Shown piece by piece: positions 1-9,148 of a DNA stretch of 64,000 nucleotides. A model generated the notes under the pieces. That model was not told the DNA's origin. It worked only from the letters and a program-made list of their open reading frames with translations, and did not search any database. The translations under genes and the position numbers were made by a program. Each line of letters starts with the position of its first letter. Position 1 is the stretch's first letter. Source of the stretch: Rhodohalobacter sp. 614A (lineage in GTDB: Bacteria; Bacteroidota; Rhodothermia; Balneolales; Balneolaceae); contig NZ_JAKEDS010000001.1 in NCBI RefSeq assembly GCF_021462415.1, forward strand, positions 124,001 through 188,000. Direction: 5' to 3'.

Positions 1-650
1 AGTGCAGCACCAAAAATAGACGCCGTATAGTCAGAGCCACCCCGCCCTAAAGTTGTGGACTCCTCATTGAGTGTTGATGAAATAAATCCGGTTGCAACAA
101 TTACACTCTCATCATTCTCTTCCAGGTAATTCTGAATGTTTTGATAAGTCTGATCCGTTAAAACCCGAGCTGCACCAAAATTATTGTCGGTCTTAATCAG
201 GTTCCTCGCATCCGTATAAAGTGAAGATATTGCCTGGTTTTGCAGAGCGGATGCCAAAATCTGAGCGGAAAAACGCTCTCCAAATCCTACAACAAAATCG
301 AGGGTTTTCAGAGTAAGTTCCCGGATCAGCCAAACTCCCTGCAGAACATCTTCCAGCTCATTAAACAGTAATTTAAAGGAAGTAATCACCTCGCTTCTTT
401 TGCTGGCGGGAAACAAATCATTAATGGTATCGATATGTCTCTTGTCGATCTGCTGCAGCAAATCCTGAAAGCGTTCATCCCCGGAAGATGCCAAACTCGC
501 CGTTTCAATCAATTGATCGGTAATTCCACGCAAGGCGGATACAACAACGACCAGCCGCCGGTCTTTTTGTTTGGATTCAACAATGGAGATGACCCGGCGC
601 AAAGCATCCGGTGATCCTACGGAGCTCCCGCCAAATTTTAAAATCCTCAT
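1..650 (-). CDS. thrA: Aspartokinase, N-terminal part (cut by window edge), probably bifunctional aspartokinase/homoserine dehydrogenase
   Basis: The left edge cuts this gene; the first 216 codons read leftward from an ATG at 650. It phosphorylates L-aspartate, the first step toward lysine, threonine and methionine. Visible motifs are the N-terminal KFGGSSVGSP nucleotide/aspartate loop (residues 5-14), VVGFGERFSAQ, and GRGGSDYTAS near the cut end. The stretch TDARNLIKTDNNFG resembles the ThrA form of Bacteroidota, in which the kinase is fused to homoserine dehydrogenase. The half that would decide between monofunctional LysC and bifunctional ThrA lies outside the window. Aspartokinase activity is well supported; the gene symbol is less certain. 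It is transcribed away from proC. Confidence 0.85.
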   Translation of the reverse strand, partial: MRILKFGGSSVGSPDALRRVISIVESKQKDRRLVVVVSALRGITDQLIETASLASSGDERFQDLLQQIDKRHIDTINDLFPASKRSEVITSFKLLFNELEDVLQGVWLIRELTLKTLDFVVGFGERFSAQILASALQNQAISSLYTDARNLIKTDNNFGAARVLTDQTYQNIQNYLEENDESVIVATGFISSTLNEESTTLGRGGSDYTASIFGAA

Positions 651-963
651 GTAAATGGTTATCAATTAAGCAAATTGTTCAGAAAAACAGCATCAAAAAA
701 CGTTTTTCACAAAATATTCTCTAAATATTGAGAACCTTAATTTTAGCTATTCGTGCCGCCGTCTACAAGATTTTTTTGATTTTCACCAATCAAAGTTACA
801 AAAGCGCTTCCAGTTTTTTTGCGCTGTTTTTTTTGCACAACGGTTGTAGATTGAACCTGTATTGCTTTAGTTGGTTCCTGTAAACCATGACATTGGCAGT
901 TCTTTTTTTGTTGAAATGTACTGTCGAAATACTCATTGCTCGAACTATAAATAAATTTTCGCC
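651..963. other. Divergent intergenic region between aspartokinase and proC
   Basis: This 313-base AT-rich gap must hold the divergent promoters of the two amino-acid biosynthesis genes. I see no gene. A weak stem (AGCGC at 803-807 with GCGCT at 821-825) is followed by eight T on the + strand, so it resembles a terminator reading rightward, but nothing in the gap needs terminating. TTCTC at 717-721 pairs with GAGAA at 730-734. No leader peptide rich in Thr or Ile codons was recognised. Confidence 0.5.
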
Positions 964-1773
964 ATGGATTTTAGTGAAAAAAAAGCCACCATTTTAGGCG
1001 CCGGTAATATTGGATGCTCAATTGCAAACGGATTGACTGCGTCCGAAATTTTCAAGCCAAGCCAAATGTATCTTACACGACGGCGTACGGATAAACTCAA
1101 CGAATATGCAGAAAAAGGATATCTGGTTACGTCAGATAATATTGAAGCTGTTAAACATTCTGATGTCATCATAGCCTGTGTGGAACCCCATCAACTGGAT
1201 GGTATTCTGAAAGAAATTGCACCTGCCCTCGATGCAGAAAAACATCTTTTAGTCTCCGTTGTGTCAGGAGCGAAAATCAAAGACATCCAAAAAAATGTAC
1301 CTGAAGGAGTTGCTGTAGTGCGGGCAATGCCAAACACAGCTATTGCCATCCGGGAATCGATGACCTGCATCTGTTCTGAATCCAAAGATTCCGGTCCCAT
1401 CGAAACTACCAAAGCTATCTTCGACACAGTTGGAGTAACACTGGAAATCCGGGAAGAACAAATGTCTTCGGCTACGGCTCTTTGTGCATGCGGAATTGCT
1501 TTCTTTTTGCGGGCCATTCGTGCCGCTTCTCAGGGAGGAATTGAGATCGGGTTTCACTCCAATGAATCCATCACGATGGCGGCGCAAACTGCGAAAGGTG
1601 CAGCTTCACTTTTAGGAGCCATGAAAAATCACCCTGAGTACGAAATTGATCGTGTAACCACGCCGAAAGGTTGTACTATTTCCGGCCTGAACCAGATGGA
1701 GCACGGCGGTTTCAGTTCGGCCATGATTAAAGGAATTCTGACTTCCGCAGAGAAAGCTGAGAAGCTTTATTAG
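964..1773 (+). CDS. proC: Pyrroline-5-carboxylate reductase
   Basis: The 269-residue product is the usual ProC length. It catalyses the last step of proline synthesis, reducing 1-pyrroline-5-carboxylate with NAD(P)H in the cytoplasm. The N-terminus carries the Rossmann motif ILGAGNIGCSIA (residues 10-21). The middle has VVRAMPNTAIAIRESMT, matching the RxMPNxP region of the family, although the usual MPNTP is MPNTA here. The C-terminus has VTTPKGCTISGLNQME, the conserved T-x-P-G-G-T-T-x-x-G-L signature with K and C replacing glycine and threonine. The gene stands alone and faces fadE tail to tail across a terminator hairpin. Confidence 0.9.
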   Translation: MDFSEKKATILGAGNIGCSIANGLTASEIFKPSQMYLTRRRTDKLNEYAEKGYLVTSDNIEAVKHSDVIIACVEPHQLDGILKEIAPALDAEKHLLVSVVSGAKIKDIQKNVPEGVAVVRAMPNTAIAIRESMTCICSESKDSGPIETTKAIFDTVGVTLEIREEQMSSATALCACGIAFFLRAIRAASQGGIEIGFHSNESITMAAQTAKGAASLLGAMKNHPEYEIDRVTTPKGCTISGLNQMEHGGFSSAMIKGILTSAEKAEKLY

Positions 1774-1777
1774 ACCC

Positions 1778-1813
1778 ATAAAAAAAACCCACAGTCAAAC
1801 GGACCTGTGGGTT
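1778..1813 (-). terminator. Rho-independent terminator of fadE
   Basis: AACCCACAG (1786-1794) pairs perfectly with CTGTGGGTT (1805-1813) around a 10-nt loop. Read on the minus strand the stem is followed by a run of T (complement of the A run at 1780-1787). It lies 26 bp past the fadE stop and may also stop proC transcripts from the other side. Confidence 0.85.
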
Positions 1814-1838
1814 GGGATTGGGAACTCTTAAAAAATCT

Positions 1839-4337
1839 CTACAGAAGAACCGTTTTTTTATCCGGACTTTTCAAACCGGCATCTTTCTTCGGCTCTACTG
1901 CACTTCTCTTATATTCCTCTAACGTGAATTCGTCGACCAGGATTGCATCATATCTTGCTTCTTCGGTCTTTCGAACCAGTTCGGCTTCATCCTGAGTTAT
2001 GATATTTTTCTCAAGAGCTGCATCGAGTTGTTTAAGAACGTGTTTCTTTTCAAGCTCCCTTGCTTTGGTCGCTTTATACAACTTCTTGTATACCGGGAAG
2101 GATTTTTCGACCATTTCAAGGGCGTGTTCATACTTCCCTATTGCCTGATCCCGACCGGCAGGAATGTAAATGTCTTTTGTGATCCGGTCTCGCTGTTCAC
2201 CCCGGGTCTGCATGGCCTGGGCTACTTTATGTCCCAGTTCATCCGAAGGTTTCTTCCCTATTCGGTTGATGCGTGACCACAGTGCTACCGGGCCACGGAA
2301 CAACCAACTCAGTCCGGGTGCATCGATTTCAGAGTAGATCTCGTCAAATGCAGTCTGAATCCGTAAAAAGGCCTCTTCCATTGCCCATTCGAAATAGATC
2401 TGATCTTCTTCTTTTTTTCCCTCTGCTTCATATCGGCGCAAGGTGGCTACAGCCAATAGCATCCAGCTCAGAACATCTGCGTATCTGCCGGAAAGTTTCT
2501 CTTTCATCTTAAGAGCACCACCATATGATGCCAGAGCCATATCTGCCATAAATGCAAATGTTGCAGAAGACCAAGCCAGTTTCTTGTAATACCTTGAAGC
2601 AGGGCCTCCTGTCGGGGAGCTCGCCAGACGTCCTCGGGTTACGCTGAGAAGCACGGACCGAATCATATTTTGGATTGCATGACCAATGTGATTCCAGAAA
2701 TTCTCATCGAATTTTTTTACGTCTTTATTCATCAGCGCCTCAATTTCATTGAACGCATAAGGATGACTTCGAATCGCTCCCTGCCCAAAGATCATGAGAG
2801 TTCGGGTAAGAATATTTGCACCCTCTACGGTTATTGCAATCGGCATAGCCGTATAGGAGTGAGCAAAAATATTTCTTGGCCCGCGGGAAATTCCGGATCC
2901 GCCCACGATGTCCATCGCATCGTTCACGATTTCCCGGCCCAATTCAGTAAAATTGTATTTGGCGATGGCTGTTACCACTGCGGGTTTGGCTCCTTTATCT
3001 AACGCTCCGCAAATGTAGGTTCGGGCAGCATCCAGCAAATATGTGTAGCCACCAATTCTAGCCATCGGTTCTTCGATTCCCTCAAACCGGCCAATATTAA
3101 GCCCAAACTGCTGACGAATGGCTGCATAGGCTCCGATTGCACGGGTTGCCGTTTTGGCTCCTCCAACGGATTGTGCGGGAAGCGAAATACCACGGCCAAC
3201 GGCAAGTGATTCCATTAACATACGCCAACCGTTTCCCGCACCTTCTTTTCCGCCAATGATTGCACTAACCGGCACGATGACATCTTTTCCTCGAATCGGA
3301 CAGTTGTAGAACGGAATTCCAAGCGGATCATGACGTTTTCCAAGAACCACACCGTCTGTGTCACTCGGGATAAGTGCACAGGTAATTCCCAATTCTTCGC
3401 CTTTTCCAAGTAAATTCTCAGGGTCGTACAATTTGAAAGCTAACCCGATAACCGTAGAAATGGCGGCAAGTGTAATGTACCGTTTCTCCCAATTCAGTTT
3501 GAGGTAGAGTTCGCCATCTTCACCTTTGAACACTTCACCCCGACTTTGCATGGAACCGGCATCCGAGCCAGCATTTGGTTCGGTCAACGCAAAACATGGA
3601 ATCTCTTCAGCTTTGGCAAGCCTCGGGAGATAGTGATTTTTCTGATCTTCCGTTCCGTAGTGCATCAACAATTCAGCCGGACCAAGAGAATTCGGAACCA
3701 TTACGGTTGTTGCAAGGGGTCCGCAGCGCGAAGCAAGTTTGGCAACGATCAAGCTGTGGGCATTAGCTGAAAAACCGTGCCCTCCATACTTCTCAGGTAC
3801 GACCAATCCGAAGAAGCGTTCTTTTTTAAAATACTCCCATGTTTGTTTATCAAAATCGCGGCGCTGGAAAACATCCCAGTCAGAAACCATCGAACATAAT
3901 TTCTCAACCGGGCCATCCATAAAAGCCCGTTCCTTTTCGGTCAATTCCGGATACTCTTCCCGGCTCAGTTTTTTCAGATCCGGCTTTCCGGAAAAGAGAT
4001 CTCCTTCCACCCAAACGGTTCCGGCATCAATAGCGGTTTGCTCCGTTTCAGAAATTTTTGGCAAAATATTCAGTTTGTCGAGAAGTGACATCAACGGGCC
4101 TGAAAGCACCGCTTTGCGAATCGGTTTGATATTAAAAATCAGTGCCAGCACCACATACACCGCCAGCAGCCAAACGGGCGCGCCAAGTCCGGTTAAAGCA
4201 GCTAAACCTGCCCCTGCCCAGAGCCATAACGGCGCCCCGGTATATCCAAAAATCAAACCGATTAAAATGATGGATCCCCAGGCAATCCAGCCGGATAGTC
4301 CGTCAAAAAATGCGAGTTGCTCCAAGAAAGTTTCCAT
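1839..4337 (-). CDS. fadE: Long-chain acyl-CoA dehydrogenase, FadE family
   Basis: The 832-residue protein has the long FadE architecture: a hydrophobic N-terminal segment (about residues 10-70, two or three membrane helices), then the acyl-CoA dehydrogenase fold and a C-terminal extension. It performs the first dehydrogenation of fatty-acid beta-oxidation, using FAD and acyl-CoA at the membrane. The flavin/substrate motif CFALTEPNAGSDAGS is at about 248-262, and GGSGISRGPRNIFAH in the second half fits the helical C-terminal domain. The length is close to E. coli FadE (814). A TetR-type regulator lies 12 bp upstream in the same direction, which suggests control by acyl-CoA or fatty acids. Confidence 0.88.
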   Translation of the reverse strand: METFLEQLAFFDGLSGWIAWGSIILIGLIFGYTGAPLWLWAGAGLAALTGLGAPVWLLAVYVVLALIFNIKPIRKAVLSGPLMSLLDKLNILPKISETEQTAIDAGTVWVEGDLFSGKPDLKKLSREEYPELTEKERAFMDGPVEKLCSMVSDWDVFQRRDFDKQTWEYFKKERFFGLVVPEKYGGHGFSANAHSLIVAKLASRCGPLATTVMVPNSLGPAELLMHYGTEDQKNHYLPRLAKAEEIPCFALTEPNAGSDAGSMQSRGEVFKGEDGELYLKLNWEKRYITLAAISTVIGLAFKLYDPENLLGKGEELGITCALIPSDTDGVVLGKRHDPLGIPFYNCPIRGKDVIVPVSAIIGGKEGAGNGWRMLMESLAVGRGISLPAQSVGGAKTATRAIGAYAAIRQQFGLNIGRFEGIEEPMARIGGYTYLLDAARTYICGALDKGAKPAVVTAIAKYNFTELGREIVNDAMDIVGGSGISRGPRNIFAHSYTAMPIAITVEGANILTRTLMIFGQGAIRSHPYAFNEIEALMNKDVKKFDENFWNHIGHAIQNMIRSVLLSVTRGRLASSPTGGPASRYYKKLAWSSATFAFMADMALASYGGALKMKEKLSGRYADVLSWMLLAVATLRRYEAEGKKEEDQIYFEWAMEEAFLRIQTAFDEIYSEIDAPGLSWLFRGPVALWSRINRIGKKPSDELGHKVAQAMQTRGEQRDRITKDIYIPAGRDQAIGKYEHALEMVEKSFPVYKKLYKATKARELEKKHVLKQLDAALEKNIITQDEAELVRKTEEARYDAILVDEFTLEEYKRSAVEPKKDAGLKSPDKKTVLL

Positions 4338-4349
4338 AATGTTCTCCTG

Positions 4350-4937
4350 TTATGCGGGTGTTTTCTGAATGATAAATCCCTGGATGATGTGCTCAATAGC
4401 CTGATCAATAAATTCCTTTTGAGGTATTCTTGTGTCCAGCCTCTTACTGAGAATGACCGAAACAATGCCATGTAATTGTGCCCATAGGGTGTATGCACTA
4501 ATCATGGAATTTTCAACTTCAATCAACTCTTCCTGTTTTCCCTGTTCAATAATCTGGCCCAACAGCTCGTACGCACTTCTGATTTGCTGAAATTTTTCTT
4601 TGGGATATTGCGGCATCTCTTCCGGGCGAACCATATAGATTATTTCGTACTCCTGCGGATGTTCAAGTGCAAACCGCACATAGGCCCGGGCGAGATCTTC
4701 AAGCTGTGGTATGAGTCCCTTTGAGGAATCGATTTCGCGAATCAGTTGTCCCTTCAAATGCTCAATGCTTTGATCAATAAGAGAAAGCAAAAGATCATCT
4801 TTATTTTCAAAATGGAGATAGATGCTTGTTGCGGTTACATCAGCCCGTTTGGCAATATTCCTCATCGTTAATTTGCCAAATCCATGTTGGATCAAGAGAT
4901 CGCGGCTTACTTCAAGTATTTGATTTCGCAGAGACAT
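4350..4937 (-). CDS. TetR/AcrR-family regulator, likely of fadE
   Basis: This 195-residue protein has an N-terminal TetR helix-turn-helix (about residues 1-50): LLIQHGFGKLTMRNIAKRA is followed by ADVTATSIYLHFENKDDLL. The rest is a helical ligand-binding domain of the usual size. It is the first gene of a two-gene unit with fadE, the typical layout of a FadR-like local repressor of fatty-acid degradation; the ligand is inferred, not seen. An inverted repeat of GTTAAC elements just upstream is a plausible autoregulatory operator. Confidence 0.85.
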   Translation of the reverse strand: MSLRNQILEVSRDLLIQHGFGKLTMRNIAKRADVTATSIYLHFENKDDLLLSLIDQSIEHLKGQLIREIDSSKGLIPQLEDLARAYVRFALEHPQEYEIIYMVRPEEMPQYPKEKFQQIRSAYELLGQIIEQGKQEELIEVENSMISAYTLWAQLHGIVSVILSKRLDTRIPQKEFIDQAIEHIIQGFIIQKTPA

Positions 4938-4948
4938 AATCGGATTAG

Positions 4949-4968
4949 GTTAACAGTGTTAAGTTAAC
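4949..4968. promoter_or_regulatory. Probable TetR operator
   Basis: GTTAAC occurs at 4949-4954 and 4963-4968, and TTAAC-AGT-GTTAA (4950-4962) is a perfect inverted repeat. The site is 12 bp upstream of the TetR gene's ATG, where a repressor could block the tetR-fadE promoter. Binding is inferred from position and symmetry. Confidence 0.5.
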
Positions 4969-5108
4969 TCTCATAAATTATTAAAATTGTACTCAATGTC
5001 AATAATTGGGTTTCTGCTTGCTTCCAGATGTTTTTACACTTTTCTAAAAATAGCTCAAAACTATTACCTTGGAAGAGTCTGAACTAACATCCACTCTTAT
5101 CCGCTCCA

Positions 5109-6575
5109 ATGAAAAATATTCACCTGATTTTAACCCTCCTTCTCATTCAAACTATTTTCATTTCATGTGGTTCCGAAGTCAACGAAATAGCTCCGCCTGA
5201 ACCTGTAATGCCGATTCCCTCGGCCGCTCAAATGGACTGGCATGAAATGGAAATGATTGCCTTTCTTCACTTTACAACCAACACATTTACAAATAAGGAA
5301 TGGGGATATGGTGATGAAAGTCCGTCGATTTTCAATCCAACGGAGCTTGATGTGGATCAATGGATGACAACTTTGAAAGAAGCGGGATTTAAAGGCGTGA
5401 TTCTGACAGCGAAACACCATGATGGTTTTTGCCTCTGGCCGAGTGAATATACTGAGCATGATGTAGCGAATAGTCCGTACAAAAATGGGAATGGGGATAT
5501 CGTAAAAGAAGTATCGGAAGCGGCGAGGGAGCATGGTTTAAAATTTGGTGTTTATCTCTCCCCATGGGACAGAAATCATGCCGATTACGGCGACCCTTCC
5601 TACATTGATTATTACAGGAATCAGCTTGAAGAAATTTTTACCGACTATGGTCCTGTTTTTGAAATGTGGTTTGATGGAGCCAATGGCGGCGATGGTTATT
5701 ACGGAGGCGCCAACGAAACCCGAACCATTGACCGACAGACGTATTACGACTGGCCCACTACCATTGATTTTGTTCGTGAATTACAACCGGAACCTAAAGT
5801 TCTGTTTTTCAGTGATGCCGGACCGGACATCCGCTGGGTTGGGAATGAACATGGCGTTGTAGCCGAAACCAATTGGAATACCATCAACAATGATACACTC
5901 TATGCCGGGCAAGCCGGAATTAACGATTTACTTGCAACCGGTTCTGAAGATGGTACAAAATGGATTCCTGCCGAAGTAGACGTGTCCATCCGGCCGGGAT
6001 GGTTCTATCATCCGGAAGAAGATGATGAAGTAAAATCACCCGAAAAGCTTTTCGAAATTTATATGACATCGGTTGGCCGCGGATCAACGCTTCTTCTGAA
6101 TATTCCTCCGGACAGACGCGGCCTGCTTCATGAAAATGATGTAGCTGCACTAAAGGAATGGAGAACCATGCTGGATGAAACATTCAGTACAAATATTGCT
6201 GCCGGGGCTGAAGTCACAGCCGACTCCTATCGGGGCGAATTCGATATTTATCACCCCAACCATATTACCGATGACGATCATGAAACCTACTGGACCACGG
6301 GAAATGGAATTCCAACCGGTGTTTTAGAGATTGATTTGGGAGATGAAAAAGAGATCAGCTACGTAGTGCTTCAGGAATATATCCGGCTGGGACAGCGCAT
6401 CCGCTCATTTTCGGTGGATGTCTGGCAAAACGATGAATGGCAAAACATTGCAGAAGCAACCACAATGGGTTACAAACGAATTCTGGATGTCGGGCCTGTT
6501 ACCACAAACCGAATACGGATCAATATCAATGATTCCAAAGCCAGCCCCATTGTTTCAAATGTGGAGGTGTACTAA
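5109..6575 (+). CDS. Secreted alpha-L-fucosidase (GH29) with C-terminal discoidin-like domain
   Basis: The 488-residue product starts with a lipoprotein signal ending in FISC (Cys20), so it is probably anchored in the envelope. The GH29 domain spans about 40-350: WMTTLKEAGFKGVILTAKHH and DGFCLWPSEY are its substrate-site motifs, and FEMWFDGA places the predicted nucleophile at Asp189. The last 120 residues (AGAEVTADSYRG, HITDDDHETYWTT, RIRININDS) look like an F5/8 type C carbohydrate-binding domain. GH29 enzymes release alpha-linked L-fucose from algal or host glycans. No SusCD pair or other glycan gene is nearby, so it appears to be an orphan enzyme. Exact linkage specificity cannot be read from the sequence. 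Confidence 0.87.
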   Translation: MKNIHLILTLLLIQTIFISCGSEVNEIAPPEPVMPIPSAAQMDWHEMEMIAFLHFTTNTFTNKEWGYGDESPSIFNPTELDVDQWMTTLKEAGFKGVILTAKHHDGFCLWPSEYTEHDVANSPYKNGNGDIVKEVSEAAREHGLKFGVYLSPWDRNHADYGDPSYIDYYRNQLEEIFTDYGPVFEMWFDGANGGDGYYGGANETRTIDRQTYYDWPTTIDFVRELQPEPKVLFFSDAGPDIRWVGNEHGVVAETNWNTINNDTLYAGQAGINDLLATGSEDGTKWIPAEVDVSIRPGWFYHPEEDDEVKSPEKLFEIYMTSVGRGSTLLLNIPPDRRGLLHENDVAALKEWRTMLDETFSTNIAAGAEVTADSYRGEFDIYHPNHITDDDHETYWTTGNGIPTGVLEIDLGDEKEISYVVLQEYIRLGQRIRSFSVDVWQNDEWQNIAEATTMGYKRILDVGPVTTNRIRININDSKASPIVSNVEVY

Positions 6576-6607
6576 TCTTCATCAACTCATTTCGAAGTAA
6601 CAAGCCC

Positions 6608-7273
6608 TCATTCACTCAAACGAAATGCAATGTAATGAATCGTTTTTCCGGCCTTTAAATGCTTTTTTTCATAAAACGTCTGATGAGTCAAAAGTTCATT
6701 CCCCGGTTCCTCTTTGTAGATATCATCTACTTTTTTGATGATTTCGCATCGCTCCTCTTTAATCGTTTCGAGAGTAAACTCATAAAGCAGGTCGGAATCG
6801 GTTTTCAGGTGAATAGAGCTGCCGGGGTTTAAAAGTTTCCTGTAAATATTCAGAAATTTCGGGGATGTCAGGCGTTGCCTGGAACGCGATTCCCGAAGAT
6901 GAGGGTCGGGAAATGTAATCCATATTTCATCAACTTCTCCTTTTTCAAAATAATCGGGCAGGTGATCGATCAACATTCGTATGAACCGGACGTGATTCAT
7001 CCCATTCTGCAGGGCATAACTTGCACCTTTCCATATACGATTACCCTTGAGGTCAATCCCTATATAATTTTTATCCGGATTTTTCTCTGCCAGATAAATC
7101 GTGTATTCGGCTTTACCACAGGCTAACTCAAGAACGATTGGATTTTCATTTTCGAAAATCTCTTTGTGCCATTTTCCCTTTGGCGTTGGCTTGTCCCCGA
7201 AGTCAGTGTATTCAAAAACATTCTCAAAACGAGCAATGTCTTCAAAGCGCTTGAGCTTATTTTTATTCCCCAT
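6608..7273 (-). CDS. trmB: tRNA (guanine-N7-)-methyltransferase
   Basis: This 221-residue protein methylates G46 in the variable loop of tRNAs using S-adenosylmethionine. The SAM-binding stretch PIVLELACGKAEYTIYLAEK is followed by NYIGIDLKGNRIWKGA, and the family signature IWITFPDPH with R-rich residues after it is present. The length is typical. It ends 33 bp from the fucosidase stop in convergent orientation, and it lies 14 bp downstream of the redoxin gene with which it is probably co-transcribed. Confidence 0.92.
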   Translation of the reverse strand: MGNKNKLKRFEDIARFENVFEYTDFGDKPTPKGKWHKEIFENENPIVLELACGKAEYTIYLAEKNPDKNYIGIDLKGNRIWKGASYALQNGMNHVRFIRMLIDHLPDYFEKGEVDEIWITFPDPHLRESRSRQRLTSPKFLNIYRKLLNPGSSIHLKTDSDLLYEFTLETIKEERCEIIKKVDDIYKEEPGNELLTHQTFYEKKHLKAGKTIHYIAFRLSE

Positions 7274-7287
7274 CTGGATTGAAAAAT

Positions 7288-7866
7288 CTACCCGTACCAG
7301 GCCGGTTCATTCCCTTTTTTCCATTTGATATTGCAACCCATACTGGGAATCTGCTTCTCGGGCGCGGGTTCACCTGCCAGCATCAGATCGGTAGCATTTC
7401 GGAGGTCCTCGCCGGTTGGTTCCGTGTCGTTTTTGGGACGGGCGCTATCAAATTGTCCCCTGTAGAAAAGTTCAAGATTTTCATCAAATAAAAATAAATC
7501 AGGTGTACATGCAGCTTTGTAAGCGTGTGCGGCATCCTGGTCTTTATCGTACAGGTATGGAAACGGGTAGCCAAATTTTTCGGCGTCTTCCATCATTTTT
7601 TCCGGTCCATCTTCGGGATAACTTTCTACATCGTTGGAACTGATAGCTACGACTCCAATTCCCTTCGGCATGTAATCGGAAGCATACTTCACAAAATGTT
7701 CTTTGATGAGCTTTACATAGGGGCAGTGATTGCAAATAAACATCACCAGCAATCCTTTATTTCCCTTATAAGAGTCGCGTGAATAGGTTCTTCCGGAAAC
7801 CACATCATGAAGCATAAAATCCGGAGCTTTTGTTCCCAGTTCGAGCATTGTTGATTCAACAGCCAT
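7288..7866 (-). CDS. Thioredoxin-like peroxiredoxin-family protein (redoxin)
   Basis: The 192-residue protein has an AhpC/TSA-type thioredoxin fold: LGTKAPDFMLHDVVSG opens the domain, LVMFICNHCPYVK carries the CxxC active site, and CTPDLFLFDENLELFYRG contains the cis-proline-containing TPD segment. The CNHCP motif is typical of a bacterial redoxin subfamily usually annotated only as thioredoxin family protein. There is no signal peptide, so it is predicted to be cytoplasmic. The physiological substrate is unknown. It is the first gene of a pair with trmB. Confidence 0.82.
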   Translation of the reverse strand: MAVESTMLELGTKAPDFMLHDVVSGRTYSRDSYKGNKGLLVMFICNHCPYVKLIKEHFVKYASDYMPKGIGVVAISSNDVESYPEDGPEKMMEDAEKFGYPFPYLYDKDQDAAHAYKAACTPDLFLFDENLELFYRGQFDSARPKNDTEPTGEDLRNATDLMLAGEPAPEKQIPSMGCNIKWKKGNEPAWYG

Positions 7867-8027
7867 ATCAAAAATCTGTTTTTATTTTCTTGTTGATTTG
7901 ATACGTACAACAAAGTGTACAACCATCTCATTCAAACCATCTGAAAATAAGAATTTTCATGAGGCTTGTAAGCTTAAAATCAACAACTATTCCATACCGT
8001 CGAAATCCGGAAAAGAAAATTCTTTTC

Positions 8028-9122
8028 CTAAATATTGATAAGTAAACTTAAGCGAATTGTATTGGCAAGGGGATGATCTTCTTCAAACGTGTAGAGGTAA
8101 CTGAAATCCACACCGAACAATTTATACCGGATGCCCGCCCCGAGGGTTAAAAACTCGCGATTCCCGTTTTTGGGATGCTCATAATAATAACCACTTCGCA
8201 GAGAAAACAGATTGTTGTACCAATATTCTGCTCCAAAACCATACATCAACTGTTCGCCAAAACTGACGGTTATTGTTTCTTTTCCGTTAAATCGATCGTA
8301 TGCATTCCAGCTTTTATAAAGCGCCTCAAAAGAGCTTGCCGCATCACGCCGGGCCAAAATTTTTGAAATATCATTCGAAAATGTGAGAGTATTTTTCCCT
8401 TGTTTATCCAGATCCATTGTATAGGCCCAACCGATCCTCAAAGCTGTTGGTAATGGATCGGTTTGGGTATTGTCGGTGTACTGAATTCCCGGCCCAAAAT
8501 TGGACAGATTGATACCGACACTGATGTTGGATTCTCTTTCTCCCCACATGATTGGATTGCTTTTATAGAGTGCAGAAAGATCCACTCCCACACTTGCACC
8601 CGGATTAATATCCTGTCCGCTCACACTTCCATCTGCCAGCGAACTATAGATGAACCTTACACCCGTCCCCAACGAAAATCTATCGGATATTTTCAACCCA
8701 TATGAAATACCTCCGCTGACTTCAAAGCTTCGAAATCTGCCGCGATCAAATCCTGTTTCGTCTGTCCGAATCTGTTCACCTAAATTCAGGTAGGTAATAT
8801 GGGCTCCAAAAGTGCCAATATCTTCTATATGATAAGTACCCGCCAGGTAATCGTAAAAAAGGTCTACATTAAATGCGGGAAGCCAATTTGCATGAGTTAC
8901 GCTAATCTGGTTCTGGTTTTGAAAGGCCAGTCCCGCCGGGTTCCAAAAAACAGCCGATGCATTATCCGCAATGGCAACCCCGGTATTCCCCATGCCTGCC
9001 GCACGGGAGTCGGGCTCTATTTGAAGAAATGGAACAGCCGTAATACCGATCTGCGCTGTTACGGATACTGGTGCAAACAGAACTACAAACAATAATACAA
9101 TATGGATTTTTTTTGTTTTCAT
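8028..9122 (-). CDS. PorV/PorQ-family outer-membrane protein
   Basis: The 364-residue product has a signal peptide ending near VSVTAQ and the family opening in which a DSRAAGMGNTGVA segment is followed by NASAVFWNPAGLA, known from PorV and related FadL-like barrels. The remainder alternates short beta-strands and turns, ending in an aromatic strand, as expected for an outer-membrane barrel. PorV shuttles type IX secretion cargo from the translocon to the attachment complex. The gene directly upstream encodes a giant adhesin with a T9SS sorting domain, 26 bp away on the same strand. It is either a dedicated cargo shuttle or the general PorV; other T9SS genes are not in the window. Confidence 0.75.
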   Translation of the reverse strand: MKTKKIHIVLLFVVLFAPVSVTAQIGITAVPFLQIEPDSRAAGMGNTGVAIADNASAVFWNPAGLAFQNQNQISVTHANWLPAFNVDLFYDYLAGTYHIEDIGTFGAHITYLNLGEQIRTDETGFDRGRFRSFEVSGGISYGLKISDRFSLGTGVRFIYSSLADGSVSGQDINPGASVGVDLSALYKSNPIMWGERESNISVGINLSNFGPGIQYTDNTQTDPLPTALRIGWAYTMDLDKQGKNTLTFSNDISKILARRDAASSFEALYKSWNAYDRFNGKETITVSFGEQLMYGFGAEYWYNNLFSLRSGYYYEHPKNGNREFLTLGAGIRYKLFGVDFSYLYTFEEDHPLANTIRLSLLINI

Positions 9123-9148
9123 AATTTTGAGGATCTGGACTTTGAATT

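Noticed and set aside
803-834. Hairpin followed by eight T on the + strand between aspartokinase and proC
   Set aside because: The stem is only 5 bp and no + strand gene lies upstream of it, so it is unlikely to be a working terminator; a threonine-type attenuator was considered but no leader peptide with regulatory codons was seen.
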